Origin: Eremomyces bilateralis CBS 781.70
Lineage: Eukaryota > Ascomycota > Dothideomycetes > Eremomycetales > Eremomycetaceae
Assembly: GCF_010015585.1 (NCBI RefSeq)
Contig: NW_022985072.1
Location: 1,018,988 to 1,082,987 of the forward strand
Direction of reading: 5' to 3'
DNA length: 64,000 nt
The position numbers and the translations under genes were made by a program. The notes beneath the pieces are model-generated. The model worked only from the letters and a program-made list of their open reading frames with translations. It ran no database searches and had not been told where the DNA came from. Position 1 is the first letter of the stretch. Each line of letters opens with the position of its first letter. Of the stretch, positions 34,481 through 46,354 are shown in pieces.

Positions 34481-34610
34481 GTGAAGGAGTGTCAAGGAGT
34501 ATCAAGGAGTGAAAGGGTGTCAAGGAGTGCCAGGTTGTCAAGGAGTGCCAGGTTATCAAGGAGTGCCAGGGTGTCAAGGAGTGCCAGGGTGTCAAGGAGT
34601 GCCTTCAAGG
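34481..34610. repeat. 18-bp minisatellite upstream of the F-box gene
   Basis: Units GTCAAGGAGTGCCAGGTT recur from 34519 to 34590 (four full copies with one or two differences), with degenerate copies on both sides. The unit is six codons long. On the minus strand it reads WHSLTT-like and stays open in frame with the F-box ATG, so it could code if translation began at 34595. Confidence 0.85.
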
Positions 34611-35094
34611 AAACGAAAAATGACTACGAAACGAAGTCAGGACCTTTCAAGATGCTCAGTGAATGATCTTCCTAGGTGAGATGGAAGAAAGGAAGAAGGG
34701 AAGGTGATAATTTAAGGGAAGAGGGGGATTGTGTGCCTGAATGAGGGGGCCAAAGTATGCGTCCCTTGGAGGTGAGGTCTTCAAAGGAGAATGTCAAGTC
34801 GAAACCTTCACCAACCACCAGGCAAACACCTTGGAACAGACTCGTATCGTTCACGCCGCTGCCTACGCATATTCACTACTGATTTCAATTTCTTTCACTC
34901 GCTTATGCTATCTATTATCAGCTAACATTGTGATAGACTCCTCATCCATCACTTTAGGGGCTCTGGAGGGGTAAAACGAGGGGCCAATATCAGGGGGTGG
35001 CTTCTCGCTCCATTGTTTGTGCCTTGTCGAGACTTGTCGAGCATCATCGAGTCCCAAACACTCCATCACTGCCTTAAACTGCAAGCCGCAACAA

Positions 35095-35126
35095 TTACGT
35101 AATTGGGAGCTGGAACAATTACGTAA
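35095..35126. promoter_or_regulatory. Pair of TTACGTAA palindromes
   Basis: The perfect 8-bp palindrome occurs at 35095-35102 and 35119-35126, each inside a shared AACAATTACGTAA. TTACGTAA is a high-affinity site for Yap/C/EBP-like bZIP factors. It lies upstream of the F-box gene, though far from its start. Function is inference. Confidence 0.35.
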
Positions 35127-35808
35127 ATCCTCAAGGACTCGACCTACTGTTGTGATAATCTCTCGGCCCAGATCGGGCATGGCGTCAGTGTTGCGAAGCT
35201 AATCATGTGACCTCGCCAAATGGAATTCAAGGCAGCGATATGTGCACGATCCTGCTCACCTGAAGATGGAGAGATAGGCAACGGGAGCGGCGGATTAGTG
35301 GTCTACACTATACTATGCGATTCTGAACAGTTGATGTTCCTGTTCACGTTTTGCTGTGCATTTCCTCACTCTTCTTTTTCTTATTCATGTTATTATTCAT
35401 CGGTGCTTTGGGTTGATAGAACTATTGTCGATCAATAACGATGTCGATGTCAACGCCGAAGCCTCATATTACGCGGGGATCTTGCACGGAGACCGCACTC
35501 GCAGAGACCATATGGTACCCTGAGACTTCGAAATACTCCTTGCACAAGGGTCAGTATTAGAGGTGGACAGAAGCAGATAGATGAAACACTGCTAGCGAGT
35601 AGTTTGTCATACCAGTGAACAGAGCCCTTTCCAAGCCACATGGAGGTGGAAATCCCATTCTATTCATGGTCTAGATGTTGAAAATCACGGTACAATATAC
35701 TCTTTACCAATCCAACCAGCTGCATTGCTCTATTTATAGTTTCTAGCGCATGATCTTCTACTATATAAACTCGGTGATGGACTAGAAAACAAGAATGAGA
35801 CCCTTCAA

Positions 35809-37517
35809 TTATGCCTTGAACTCTGCATCAACTGTCTCGTAGTGGTTTAGGAATCCTTCAAAAGCTTTGACTCCGAGCCCAGGGTCTTTGCTACCAGTCG
35901 TTGCGCGAATACTGTGCATTGACAGCTGCGGGATGCCGGCATCGACTGCACGCACGCCCATCGCAGAGGACAGCATGGGTCCAACGGTTCCTCCACTGCG
36001 GCTGTCATTCCGAATTTGGAAGACCTGAAGCACCGAGTCGCACTTCTCGGCACATCGTTGAAGGATCGCCGTGCTTACGGCATCTGTTGTCATATGCCCA
36101 TTCGGGTCGGCTGACACAGCAAGGCCAACATTCAGCCTCGGTGCATGGTGGGGGAGATAGGCATTCAGGAAGTTCGGGTTCACGGCGTGGATGACATCGG
36201 ATGAGACCAGGAAGGAGTTTGCGAATGTGCGGGAGACCAATGATGGCGTCGAGGGCGATGCGAACGAGTCGACGATGCGTGAGATGGTGGAGGGGAGAAA
36301 GTTCGAGCGAGCACCTTGGCGGAGCATCGAGCCAATTTCTTCGTCGTCAAAGAGCGCGACCAATTTGATCAGTGAAGAGGACGAGCTGGAAGAGGATGAG
36401 CTGTTGTTAATGAGAGCCTGGATGGCGGCCCAGGAGCACAGTTTGTCATCGATCCGGCCAGCGAAGATGAAGTCTTTGTTCAAGCCACCAAGAGCGGCGG
36501 GCTGTATGTCAAAAAGCTCAAGCTCCCAGTTGACTATGCTGCCATCTGCGGGGTGTTAACGTGAGGAAATCGTAATTCTATGGACGGACATACAATCGGA
36601 GATCCCCATCTCTCCAGCAATGGCTTTGACCAGAGCATGCGGTTGTGTCGAGATGAATGACCCTTCACCTCCGAGTGCGGTAGGTTTGGAGTCATTATCG
36701 TCCGTCGAGTATGGCTCGGTGGAATTGTCCAGAGCGATGATTGGCGCCATCTGCGTCTCTTGATTGAAGGGTCCATTGGCTGCAGCTCCAAAATGAGGAG
36801 CCAATGTCGGTATCCTCGCGACTACTAAGGTCAGTGCAAGAAGACAGCGGTTGAAAGGGGTGATTGCATACTGGGATAATCCAGCTTTACCAGCTTAGAC
36901 ACGATTTTGCCGCTCGCCTCTTTCACAAGGACTCGTCCACCGATACCCAGATCGCGATCCCACCACGTGGAATTCATGGCGCCTGCATACGGTGCGACCT
37001 GGAGGATCTCAGTCAAAAGGCGTTTTAGGCTCATTTCTAGAATCACTTACACCTAGCTGGGTATATCCAGCCTTTGATGAGAGGTTCGATACCGGCTTCA
37101 CTGGACGTTAAGTAGATAATCAGCAACAACCCTCTCAAATGAGCAACTCGACATACGTTTTATACACAACGCATCAACGTGGGCAGCCAGCATCGCCACT
37201 CCATTTCCAGGCTCATAACCTTCCCCAACCTCGAAAGCGATCAGACTGCTTCCATTGCGCTCCAAGTAGTATTTCCCTCCGCGATGCAGCTTCCACTCGT
37301 CTCGCTCCGACAGCTTCGTGTACTCATTCTTCTCAAGCTGCTTCGCGGTTGCATCCACGTAATGAAAGATCGTCGGATTCTCGGTCAAAAAGTCACAGAA
37401 GGGCTTCGCATATGATTCGACGCTGCGAAGGGAGGGATTCGAGCTTCTGGTGGTCTCAGTCCTCGGCATAGTCGGGATGGGTTGTTTACTGTGGTCGGTG
37501 GGGATGATTCTCGTCAT
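35809..37517 (-). CDS. M18 family aspartyl/vacuolar aminopeptidase
   Basis: Five exons (37517-37157, 37100-37051, 36998-36872, 36821-36594, 36545-35809) give 500 residues, normal for M18 zinc aminopeptidases, which remove N-terminal residues and form large oligomers. Metal and catalytic motifs are present: AAHVDALC (zinc His and Asp), LFDDEEIGS (catalytic Glu) and NGHMTTDA (late His). GYTQLGVAPYAGAMNSTWWD, then RDLGIGGRVLV, and PIARIPTLAPHFG look closer to vacuolar aminopeptidase I (Ape1/Lap4) than to Ape4, as far as I can judge by eye. The TAGTAG acceptor of intron 3 is best used at its second AG, which restores PIARIP. A run of about ten Ser follows INN in the C-terminal half and is unusual. 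An alternative start at 37469 (MPRTETT) is possible. Confidence 0.9.
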
Positions 37518-38128
37518 ATTGTCGACAAATTCGATGGGAGGATGTGCGGAGGAAGACGAGAGATGGTGGATTTGGATTGCGGAGATAGAACAAGCTCGCT
37601 TATGACCAATTTATTGCTAAAGTATAGAGAGGAGCCTCATCACAGCCTCCTTCGGAGTCACGGTGAGGTGCTTCGTGATCATCACCACAGCTTGCGCCAT
37701 GACCATCCACTATCCCATGAACGTCATAGTGCCGATAGCTGTGTTTCTAGACCTCCCGTAAGGAGCAGCCAAGCAGGTCCACCAACCTCTCCAGTTTCCA
37801 ACGAGTGATGAGCAGGTAATCATTTCGATACTTTACATATATCGTAACAATTCCAAATTTGGTAGGTACTTACTGAGAAGACGTATCGTCTAGTTATATA
37901 TTATACGTGTTTGGAGTACCTTGATATTCCCAGGCAGATAACTCGGCGACTCTTGGAGAATATATCGATAAAGGACCACCTACCATCCTCTAATGCCACC
38001 GATAAATAGGCAACCTTCCCAATCCAATCCTATAGTGCCTTTAATCCCGTCGTCCCCTCTTATGTGAGTTTTCCGCTTGTCCATTGCCCTTCATGTTAGA
38101 ACTATAACCGTTTTTGTTTCCTGTAACA
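37518..38128. other. Intergenic, 0.6 kb
   Basis: Promoter side of the aminopeptidase gene and 3' flank of the next minus-strand gene. Nothing else is recognised. Confidence 0.5.
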
Positions 38129-40858
38129 TCAAAGCAAACCAACCGCCAGCCAACTGAGTATAACCAGAAATCGCCACCAATTTCCAATCGGTCTGCTCTG
38201 TCCCGCTGTGCTCGGTAAAGATGTTACTCCTAGCCCACTAATAGTTACTGTGTCAATTCCACCCGACCTTCCACTGTTGGCTCCAGTCCCAGCGATACTT
38301 GATAACCGAATTCCGCTCGCAACATATTCCCCAATGTCCGTGGTGCCAGTGATGCCAACCGCGTTTACGGTTCCGATCCCACTGACAACCAGACCGCCGG
38401 GACCCAAACTAATCGTGTTTCCATCAACCACCGCCCCTGGACCACCCATTGTCAGCGTCTGCCCACTAATGACAGCGATCCCGGCTACGCCAAAGTCGGC
38501 TTGCGTAGCTGTATAAACTCGGCCATCTGCGGCCGTAAAGATGAATCCAAAGGCCATGCCGCCAGCAGCGGCGGCGGCGCTGAGGAGAGATGCAATATTG
38601 TCTGCAGCGGCGGCCTGGCCTTCGCCACCGGGGCGGGATGGGACGGACCCAGTGCCCCCAGGGTGGAAAATAATCGTGGTTGGGGCAGCCACACCGCCAC
38701 CTCCCTGTTGACTTTCATTGTTATCCGAGGGAGAGATGATAACAACGCCAGAATCTCCGCTAATGCCGGCGCTGATGATAAGACTATCGCCTGAGCCAGA
38801 ACCAGAAAGGAATGTAACGGGAGCACCACCTGGTAAGATGGTAGATCCGCCGACAATGATACCCGGGCCGGAGGGGTTCGGTACGATGGTCTGGCCATTT
38901 GGGAGGAGAGTTATGGGTTCCGGATCCGATGAGTCTGCAGGTGATCCTCCGCCCGGAGAACCACTGGAAGCGCCGTTTCCTCCAGGAGAATTGGAGTCGG
39001 AACCGGTGTTGCCGCCCAAAAGACCACCGATGATCCCGCCAACACTTTCGCCGTCATTGTGAGCATTACCTCCACTGACTCCACCTTGTGGTGCCGTTGT
39101 CGGCTGCGGCAAGCTGTCACCTGGTTGTTGGCCAGGGTGTGCGGTTCCTCCATCGCCGGTTCCTCCTCCTAGATTGCTTCCTCCGCCATTCCCATCATTC
39201 CCTCGTCCCCCTTCATTATTTCCATTCCCTCCATCTCCTTCTCCGCCTCTCCCACCATCAAGGACTGTGGCAGTGGCCAATGCGAGTGGTGGATCATAAA
39301 GCCCATCGAAATCGAGCGCGCAATCCGCCCAATTCGGGTCCAATTGTCGCACCGCAGACGGGACTGCTAAGACGGGTTTATGATCATCGTAGTATAAAGT
39401 CTGGCACTGCTGGATAAAGCACTGCGTGAGTCCGTTGTACGCGCTCCAAGGCACTGGACTGTTCATATCCGCGAAGTTGAATCGGTAAGCGGTTCCATAA
39501 TTAGGAAACCGCATCGAAGAGACCGAGGCGGACGGAATGGCGAGGAGATGTGAGCTGTAAATTCCCCCAATCTGACTAGAGGATCCATCGCAGTATTGTC
39601 CGGCAAGCAGGTATTGGAAGGATATATAAGCGCTATTAACGAAAAAGGTAGTGCCATTCATGACCACGCCACTTTGGCCGCCAGCAGACCCACCAGTGCG
39701 AGTTGCATCGACAACAGGGGCAGTTCCATCAGTTCCATCAACGAAAGACTCAGTGGCCACTGGGATGTCTGGGGCAGGTGTTATCACAGCAGGGTCGTCA
39801 ATTGGGTTGGGAGCACACATATCGCGAGCGATAGTTGTGGGAACGGGGAAGTAGATCAACTGAACGCTTCCACCGCCGATAGTGCACTTGCCGCATTCAG
39901 TCGTGCGGATCTGGCATTGCGGATGGTTAACGGTCGAGACGCCATTGCTACTAAGCGCCACCTGCATAGCAATGCTCCAGCTGCTGACGAGGCTTGAGCA
40001 GTCTTTCGGTTGGATGCTACAAGTCGGGGAAGGCTCAAGGAAGGATTCTGTCCAGTCGCGGAACGGGCCTGTCCAGATCAGCGAGTCCCACGACCGCGTG
40101 GTGATGGCGAGAGTGTGCGTGGGAGAGTCGAGAGCATAGGTAATAGTGGCGGTACCACAGTTCGTGGTGCTCACGGGAGCGACTCGTAGAGTGGCGGCGT
40201 GGATATCAGTCGTCACAGTCGTGGATGGGATTCCCATGTAAAATTGGATTCGGGCGTTAAACCAGGACTGCTGTGCGGAATTGCATGACGAAGCATAGCT
40301 CCAGCCTAGAAAGAATCATCAGGGCATGAATTCATCTGGGTTTAGTTCGAGATTCGGCGGAATAGGGGGATATATCTGGTTCGACACTGGCCATCTTATA
40401 AACACACTATGACGGACTAATATAAAGTCCCACTTACCAGTCCCCGTTGCAAGTACGTCTTGTCCGGTTCCATTACTTGGAAATAGCCGGGTTGAGCTAT
40501 TGGTAGCGCTTGAAATAGCAAAGTAGCCAGACGACCAAAAGCGTGAGATGTTTGGATACGGAGTGATCGCAGGGAGAAAGATCGGTGGCATTCTGACGGT
40601 AGAGGCTATCGAGTTACCCGCGGATGAAGAGGAGGAAGATGCTGAAGACGCTATTGAGGTCGAAACTTTTACGAAGGCGACGTTAGTTCTGGATCCCGCC
40701 TTACTGCTGGAGATCGTGAGGAGGTTCTTCCACGCACCATCCAGGTTGCCACCTTCCAGATTCTCTATCGCTGTTTTTGCGACGCCGGCCACACTCCCGG
40801 CCATGAGGAGCGATAAAATCACCCACCACAGCAGCAACAACATGGCTGAGTGAAGCAA
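38129..40858 (-). CDS. Large secreted, probably GPI-anchored Gly/Ser-rich surface protein
   Basis: Two exons, 40858-40438 and 40305-38129, split by a 132-bp intron, give 865 residues. A hydrophobic signal (MLLLLWWVILSLLMAGSVAG) opens it. A Cys-containing globular region of about 450 residues follows (SPTCSIQPKDCSSL, CQIRTTECGKCTIGGG, CFIQQCQTLYYDD). A Gly/Asn/Asp-rich linker comes next (GGRGGEGDGGNGNNEGG). Then beta-strand-like repeats (GQTIVPNPSGPGIIVGGSTI, VISGQTLTMGGPGAVVDG) typical of fungal wall proteins. It ends with a short hydrophobic tail (NWWRFLVILSWLAVGLL) fitting a GPI signal. Role in the cell wall or surface is inferred from this layout, and I know no named family. ATG at 40843 is an equally good start. 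Confidence 0.75.
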
Positions 40859-42388
40859 AGAATGCCCATTTATGGTGATTGAGGAAGAAAGAGAAGAGAG
40901 TGGAACTCAGAAGCATGATTCCTCAGCTCGCGTTCGGCAAGGCATCGTAGTGCTCAAAAACGATATTCATTCAGGTTCTGAACCAGTATCACACACACTG
41001 GTGATCTCCCCCAGCCCGAGACGGGGCTAAGAGACCGAGTCTGAGCAAATTAGGTCATGTTCATGTTGGCCACCAGAAGAGGCGAATATCAGGAGGTCTA
41101 GAACATTGAAAACCCAACCAGGCGACACAGGCCTTGGAATGGGCTTCAAGAAAGACATGAAAAGTCCGAAAAGAAGGGACAGCCTAGGGTCTGCAGAATA
41201 CTTCCGGAGCAAAATGGCCTATCAAACCAATTCTCCCCTGATGGTAGAAGCGAAGTTATTACACAACGCAGTGCCATCGGAGCTTGATGCGATGTTGTTG
41301 GTTTGCTCAGTGCTAAGGAGCGTTGTTTGACGTGATACTGCAGGGGATGATTACTCCGGCAAGCCGACGAGTCCATCCGAGACGCGACAGAGTACGACAA
41401 GGACAATCTCCACCAGATTCTTCGAGTGTCCTATTATCTGTCAATCATGTATGCAGCTAATCCGTCCAAACGACGACGCAGAGTCCGGGGTAGAAACTAG
41501 CCGTGCCCGGGCATCTCCTTACCTTAGACCAAAGGCACGGAGACTTGCTATTGGGTATTAAGTACGCAGATTGGTGAGATAAGGAAATCGGAAAGATAGA
41601 GACTCGAATTACATTCGGCACAACCAGATTCGATCGAGACTTCCCGCATCTTGAGCGGCACCAAAATGAGAGCAGACAAAAGAATCAAGAAACTCGGCAG
41701 ATTCAGGGTCTTCGGAGTTCTGGCCTCGATCATCCCTTCGCTCCTACAAGACAGGACGACAATGCAGCCCTGTCGTGGTGCAGATGTCCTGCAGGTCTAA
41801 GGTCTTCCCCCGCATAGTATCACCACCAGTCAACCACGCTAGAATTTCGACCAGGCCAACTTAGAACCGTGTAATACCATTCGGAATGATAATGAAGATC
41901 TATCGAAATATGGATTGGACTCGGGCTCGTTCACATCGAAACTTATGAAAGTCCATTGATTAATTAAAGGATTGGCGATTCGTGTTTCATGAGAATTGAG
42001 ATGGATGGATTTTCCACGGATGGTGGCGTTGGCGGAACCGCAATATCATCCGAAGAGTTGCGGTTTCCATGGCGACGGCCCAATCCGGAAATACCACGCA
42101 CATCCCATACCTTTCATGCATCCACCATGCCGTCCCCTTTCTTCGTCACCGTTGGCAAAGGTATCATTTCCTTTCAATTCATCAAGAGACTCTAATCGCA
42201 ATTCAGCGGCTATCTCTGCACCGCGGTCACTTATTCTTACCTAAACCAATCTTTTCCTGCATGCCCCAAACTTCATCGCTGGCATAGCTCGACATTCCGA
42301 CCGATTTGTTTATGGCCCTTGCGTCACCATATTTCTATCTGGGGTGCCTGAACCCGAGCAGCGCTGCGGCGCAGAGATAATCCTAAGC
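40859..42388. other. Intergenic between divergent genes, 1.5 kb
   Basis: Promoter space for the surface-protein gene and the kinase gene. No gene is supported here; the small frames on both strands lack motifs. Confidence 0.5.
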
Positions 42389-45367
42389 ATGGCGAGCGGA
42401 TACCAGATGTTGGAGGAGCTGGGGAGCGGGAGCTTTGGTGTTGTGTACAAGGCAATTGAGAGAGCCACGGGGGATATGGTCGCGATAAAACATGTACGAC
42501 ATGTCCATGCTATGTGGAAGTATGTGAGACATGGACTGACTTTAATTCTATTAGATCGACCTCGAAGGCAGCGACGATGATATTCGCGAAATACAACAGG
42601 AGATATCGTTGCTGAGCACATGTCACAGCCAGTATGTCACTCAGTACAAGACCAGCTTCGTCCGCGGCGTCAAGCTATGGATCGTGATGGAATATCTAGG
42701 TGGAGGGTCTTGTCTAGACTTGGTACGTTCTATCAAGCCATTCTCAATCTGCATCGAGATCAATTACTGATGCCAATTCCCACGCAGCTCAAACCCGGAC
42801 CCTTTAACGAAGCATACATTGCCATCGTCTGCCGCGAACTTCTCTCTGGCCTCGACTATCTCCACCAAAGCGGCAAGATCCACCGCGACATCAAAGCGGC
42901 GAATATCCTGTTATCCGATTCCGGGAAAGTCAAGATTGCGGACTTTGGCGTCGCCGCCCAGTTGACCAACATCAAGTCGCAGCGGATGACGTTTGTCGGC
43001 ACGCCATTCTGGATGGCACCGGAGGTCATCCAAGAGGAGGGGTACGACATCAAGGCTGATATCTGGAGTCTAGGGATTACGGCGCTAGAGCTTGCCAATG
43101 GACAGCCGCCACATGCTGACACACATCCCATGAAGGTGCTGTTCTTGATTCCGAAGGCGGCACCTCCGAAACTGGAAGGCAACAAATGGAGTAGGGAGTT
43201 CAAAGACTTCATCAGTCAGTGTCTGGTCAAGGATCCGGATCGTCGACCTACGGCGAAGGAGCTCCTCCAGCATAAGTTCGTGCGCAGAGCCGGCAAAGTC
43301 GAAGGTCTCCGCGAATTGATTGAGCGGAACCAGGAATGGCAGGCCAAAGAGGAACGGCTCTCTCACGTCAAGTATTATGAAGAGACCATGTGAGTTCCTT
43401 CAAAACTTGATACCCTTAGCTTGTGCTAATATCAAACCAGGCGCGACTTATCACCTCGACTTGCTCAGGAAGAATGGGTCTTCGACACCGTCAAACCTGC
43501 AGCTGCGTCAAATGCACTTACGAACACCAAGCGCCGGCGAGTATCTCGTCCCGTGTCTCGCGACCAACACCCGGATTCTTCTCCCAACGCAACGGCGACG
43601 CCTGCTCGCATTCGCAAGGCAAGTGCAGGCATCACACCAGCTTATCGAAAAGTCTCTGGCACACGCGTGCCGTCTGGGCAGACGCCAACGACGCGAAGAG
43701 TGAGCAATCAGGCAAATACGAAGCTACCCTTAGGCATTGACCTTAGCTTTGGGAACTCACCGTCGACCGTGCGGCAGTTCCGGAGGGTCTCGAGTGGCCA
43801 AAAGCACGCCGACCGAAACCCAGAGTCAAAGGGGGCTGATGTGGACGGCTTCTCCTTAGATCACTTAAGAATTGAACAAGGGATGCCACCGCTAGACGAG
43901 AATATTCCTCCAAGGCGAGGCGAAGCCGGCGAAAAGAAACCGAGTGTGAAGCCTGTTAAGGAGATGTACGAGGATCCATACTCCGGTACGAACCCGTACC
44001 CCGAAGACGCCCCGTACCCTGAAATACCCTCATTTGAGCCACCGATGAATACATCACGGCGTTCATCAGTTGCGTCTGTTGTTTCGGTGCCTCAAGTACA
44101 AGCTCAAAAAACTCCCGCCCTGGAGGATTTCCAATTTCCTCAGCAACATGTTCAACTGTGGGCCGAGCACCTGCGTCCTCTTCTTCAGCGACTCTACGCT
44201 AGCTCTCCCTCACAAAGCACACGAGATGCGATCGCGACCTTTGCGGCTGGGTTCGAATTGCTGGAGCGGGAGGATCCTAGCATGCTGAGAGACTTGGTGC
44301 AAGTGGTTAGCCATGTTTCTATTGAGCAGTTGGGTAGTCCCCAATCAGCACCGCAGTCCCGATCTTCCTCCACCCAAAGCCAACGAACGACAGACCACCC
44401 GCCACGATCGCCAAGTAAACGGGCTCAGTCACAAGCCCAGAATCAGCAGCAACAGCCGTCTCCGCAACGTCGTCCGAAAAAGCATCTCTCCCGCGTTGAC
44501 TCCAAACTCGAACCTTCATCCCGCCAACATGGCCCACTCGGATCTCCAGCAGGAGGTGTCACTCCCGCTCGTCTTCACGGCCCTCCTACTTCTCCTAGTA
44601 AAGCAGCACCCTCCTCTCCGACCAAAACTCGAGTCGAATCCCCTACAAAGTCTCGAGCTGACGCAAAAGCAACTCCCGCTCCATCAAGGCAATCGAGTAA
44701 TGCGAAAGCCAAGGCTCAACCGCGCCTACTCCCCAACCGCCCTTCTCCCGCCCATGGTCACCGCCAGCGCCACAGTATCCAAGTCGTCGACCCCTCCGTC
44801 CTCCCTCATGGCGGCATGCCCCCACCCCCTGTACCCGGTACCCCCCGACGAGGCGGCCGCGAGAACAACGGAAATGTGACGCCTAGCCCCAGCCCTCGTA
44901 AACGCACCGCCAACCCGAAAGATGTTGAGGACGTCGTCATGGGTGGGATGAGTCCCGTCACACCCTCATCACGCAGGCGGCAAGCACATGGCGCGCACAA
45001 CGATCTGCAGAGCGCTACGGGCTCCCCGGGCCATCGTCGAAGCGGCACACCCACGCCTTCGCGGTCGCCGAGTAAGGCACCGGCGAGGGCGGCGGCGGCG
45101 GCGGCGCATGCGAGGCGAGAGAGCGGATTGCGGCTGGCATCGGAGAATCCTTATCTACAGGCCCATCATGACCGGAGACGGAGCGAAGTGATTGGGGGTG
45201 AGGTGGATTGGGAGTGGGAGGCGATCCGGCCGGATAGGAAGCCAGGGTGGGTGCCCGAGATGGAGACGGGAGGAGAGGTTAAGGGGATGAGTGAGGTGGG
45301 GATGTTGCAGGACGTCCTGTATACCCGGTGGTTGGATGCGTTGAAGGAGCGCTGGGGGAAGGTTTGA
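42389..45367 (+). CDS. GCK-III Ste20-like protein kinase (Sid1/SepL/Kic1 type)
   Basis: Four exons (42389-42493, 42555-42722, 42788-43389, 43441-45367) give 933 residues. The kinase domain fills residues 1-250: [12 protein letters not shown] (ATP loop), VAIKH (Lys near 34), [11 protein letters not shown] (catalytic Asp 125), [20 protein letters not shown] and [23 protein letters not shown] and the insert NIKSQ mark germinal-centre Ste20 kinases. [20 protein letters not shown] closely matches the Sid1/SepL group, which acts in the septation initiation network. The other 680 residues are basic, Ser/Pro-rich and largely disordered, with a short helical block ([20 protein letters not shown]) and a conserved-looking end ([20 protein letters not shown]). 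ATG at 42344 is an in-frame alternative start. The role in septation or polarity follows from the family, not from this sequence. Confidence 0.9.
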
Positions 45368-45823
45368 GTATTGGATGAGATGTGGTGTTTTGCTTATTTT
45401 CTCAGCCATCGAAGGTTGAGGCCTGGGACAATGCCCTGGATCGCTGTCCTGTGTCATTTCAATGGCGTTCGTTTTGAAGTTTATATTCCTCTTTTTTTGC
45501 TTTCTCTCCAGCGGAACCCATATTTGCATTTCAAGCCGGCGTATATGTATAGGCATTGTCATTTCTGCTTCCGTTTCGAACCTCTCGTTTCACCACCCCG
45601 TTCGTTTGGTGGGTCTTCGATTCATGGACATAATATAGACTCCGATCAGTCTGGGTTGATTTGCACTGTTTGTTACATAGAAAGTATCATGAAAGGAGTA
45701 GCTAAGAATGGAAGTTGTGATGTACCAACTCACCCGACCTTGAAGTTTCAGTAACCGACCCCTTACCCTCTGAGGACCATCCCTCACACATCATGCTCCC
45801 AGAGCAATATTCCCCATCGCAAT
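45368..45823. other. Intergenic between convergent genes
   Basis: 3' flanks of the kinase gene and the reductase gene. Nothing else is seen. Confidence 0.5.
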
Positions 45824-46354
45824 TTACCCACGGAGGACCTTGTATCGGCACATCAGGATCCCACTTCTCTCCATCCGTCTGACATCCACCAGCTCCAACC
45901 GTACAACATGCGCACCCATCGCTACCATCTTCACCCCATCCCTCAACATAACAGGCATGACGGCCGTCTCCATCGAATCCACCACACCAGCATCGAAGCA
46001 TGGCCCAGCTAACTCGCCGCCGCCAAACAGCCAGATATCCTTCCCTAGCCTCTCTTTCAACCCCTTGACATACCCAATAAAATCATCCCTCACGATTGTG
46101 ACATTTGTATGGTTTTCGCTCTGCAACTGTCTACTAACGACCACGAGGTTTTCCTTAGGAACCTTTTTCAAGGGATTCGGTTCCATTGAGAGCATCGATT
46201 CGTAGGTTTTGCGTCCGAGAATGAACGTGTCGAATTTCGCATACAACGACGTGAAATCAATATCCGGATCATCGACGATCCAAGTAGCAGAGCCGTCGTT
46301 AGGCGCGATGAAGCCGTCGAGCGAAATGGCCACGTTATACCGGAGCTGCCGCAT
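45824..46354 (-). CDS. RibD C-terminal/DHFR-like reductase
   Basis: A single-exon gene of 176 residues starting MRQLRYNVAISLDGFIAP, the classic opening of the RibD_C (bacterial YyaP/YwjB-like) branch of the dihydrofolate reductase fold. ILGRKTYESM follows the usual G-R-x-T-Y motif, and LFGGGELAGPCFDAG is the NADPH-binding glycine loop with the family's following helix. The C-terminal strand LELVDVRRMERSGIL is also typical. Such proteins are predicted NADPH-dependent reductases of pteridine- or flavin-precursor-like substrates; the substrate here is unknown. Small size, no intron and strong similarity in style to bacterial proteins hint at acquisition from bacteria, which I cannot prove by eye. 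Confidence 0.88.
   Translation of the reverse strand: MRQLRYNVAISLDGFIAPNDGSATWIVDDPDIDFTSLYAKFDTFILGRKTYESMLSMEPNPLKKVPKENLVVVSRQLQSENHTNVTIVRDDFIGYVKGLKERLGKDIWLFGGGELAGPCFDAGVVDSMETAVMPVMLRDGVKMVAMGAHVVRLELVDVRRMERSGILMCRYKVLRG

Larger units (their letters stand above)
34467..35808. other. Upstream region of the cassette F-box gene
   Basis: Contains an 18-bp minisatellite (34481-34610) right before the F-box start and two TTACGTAA palindromes about 630-660 bases upstream. The rest, up to the 3' end of the aminopeptidase gene, shows no gene I can support. Confidence 0.5.
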
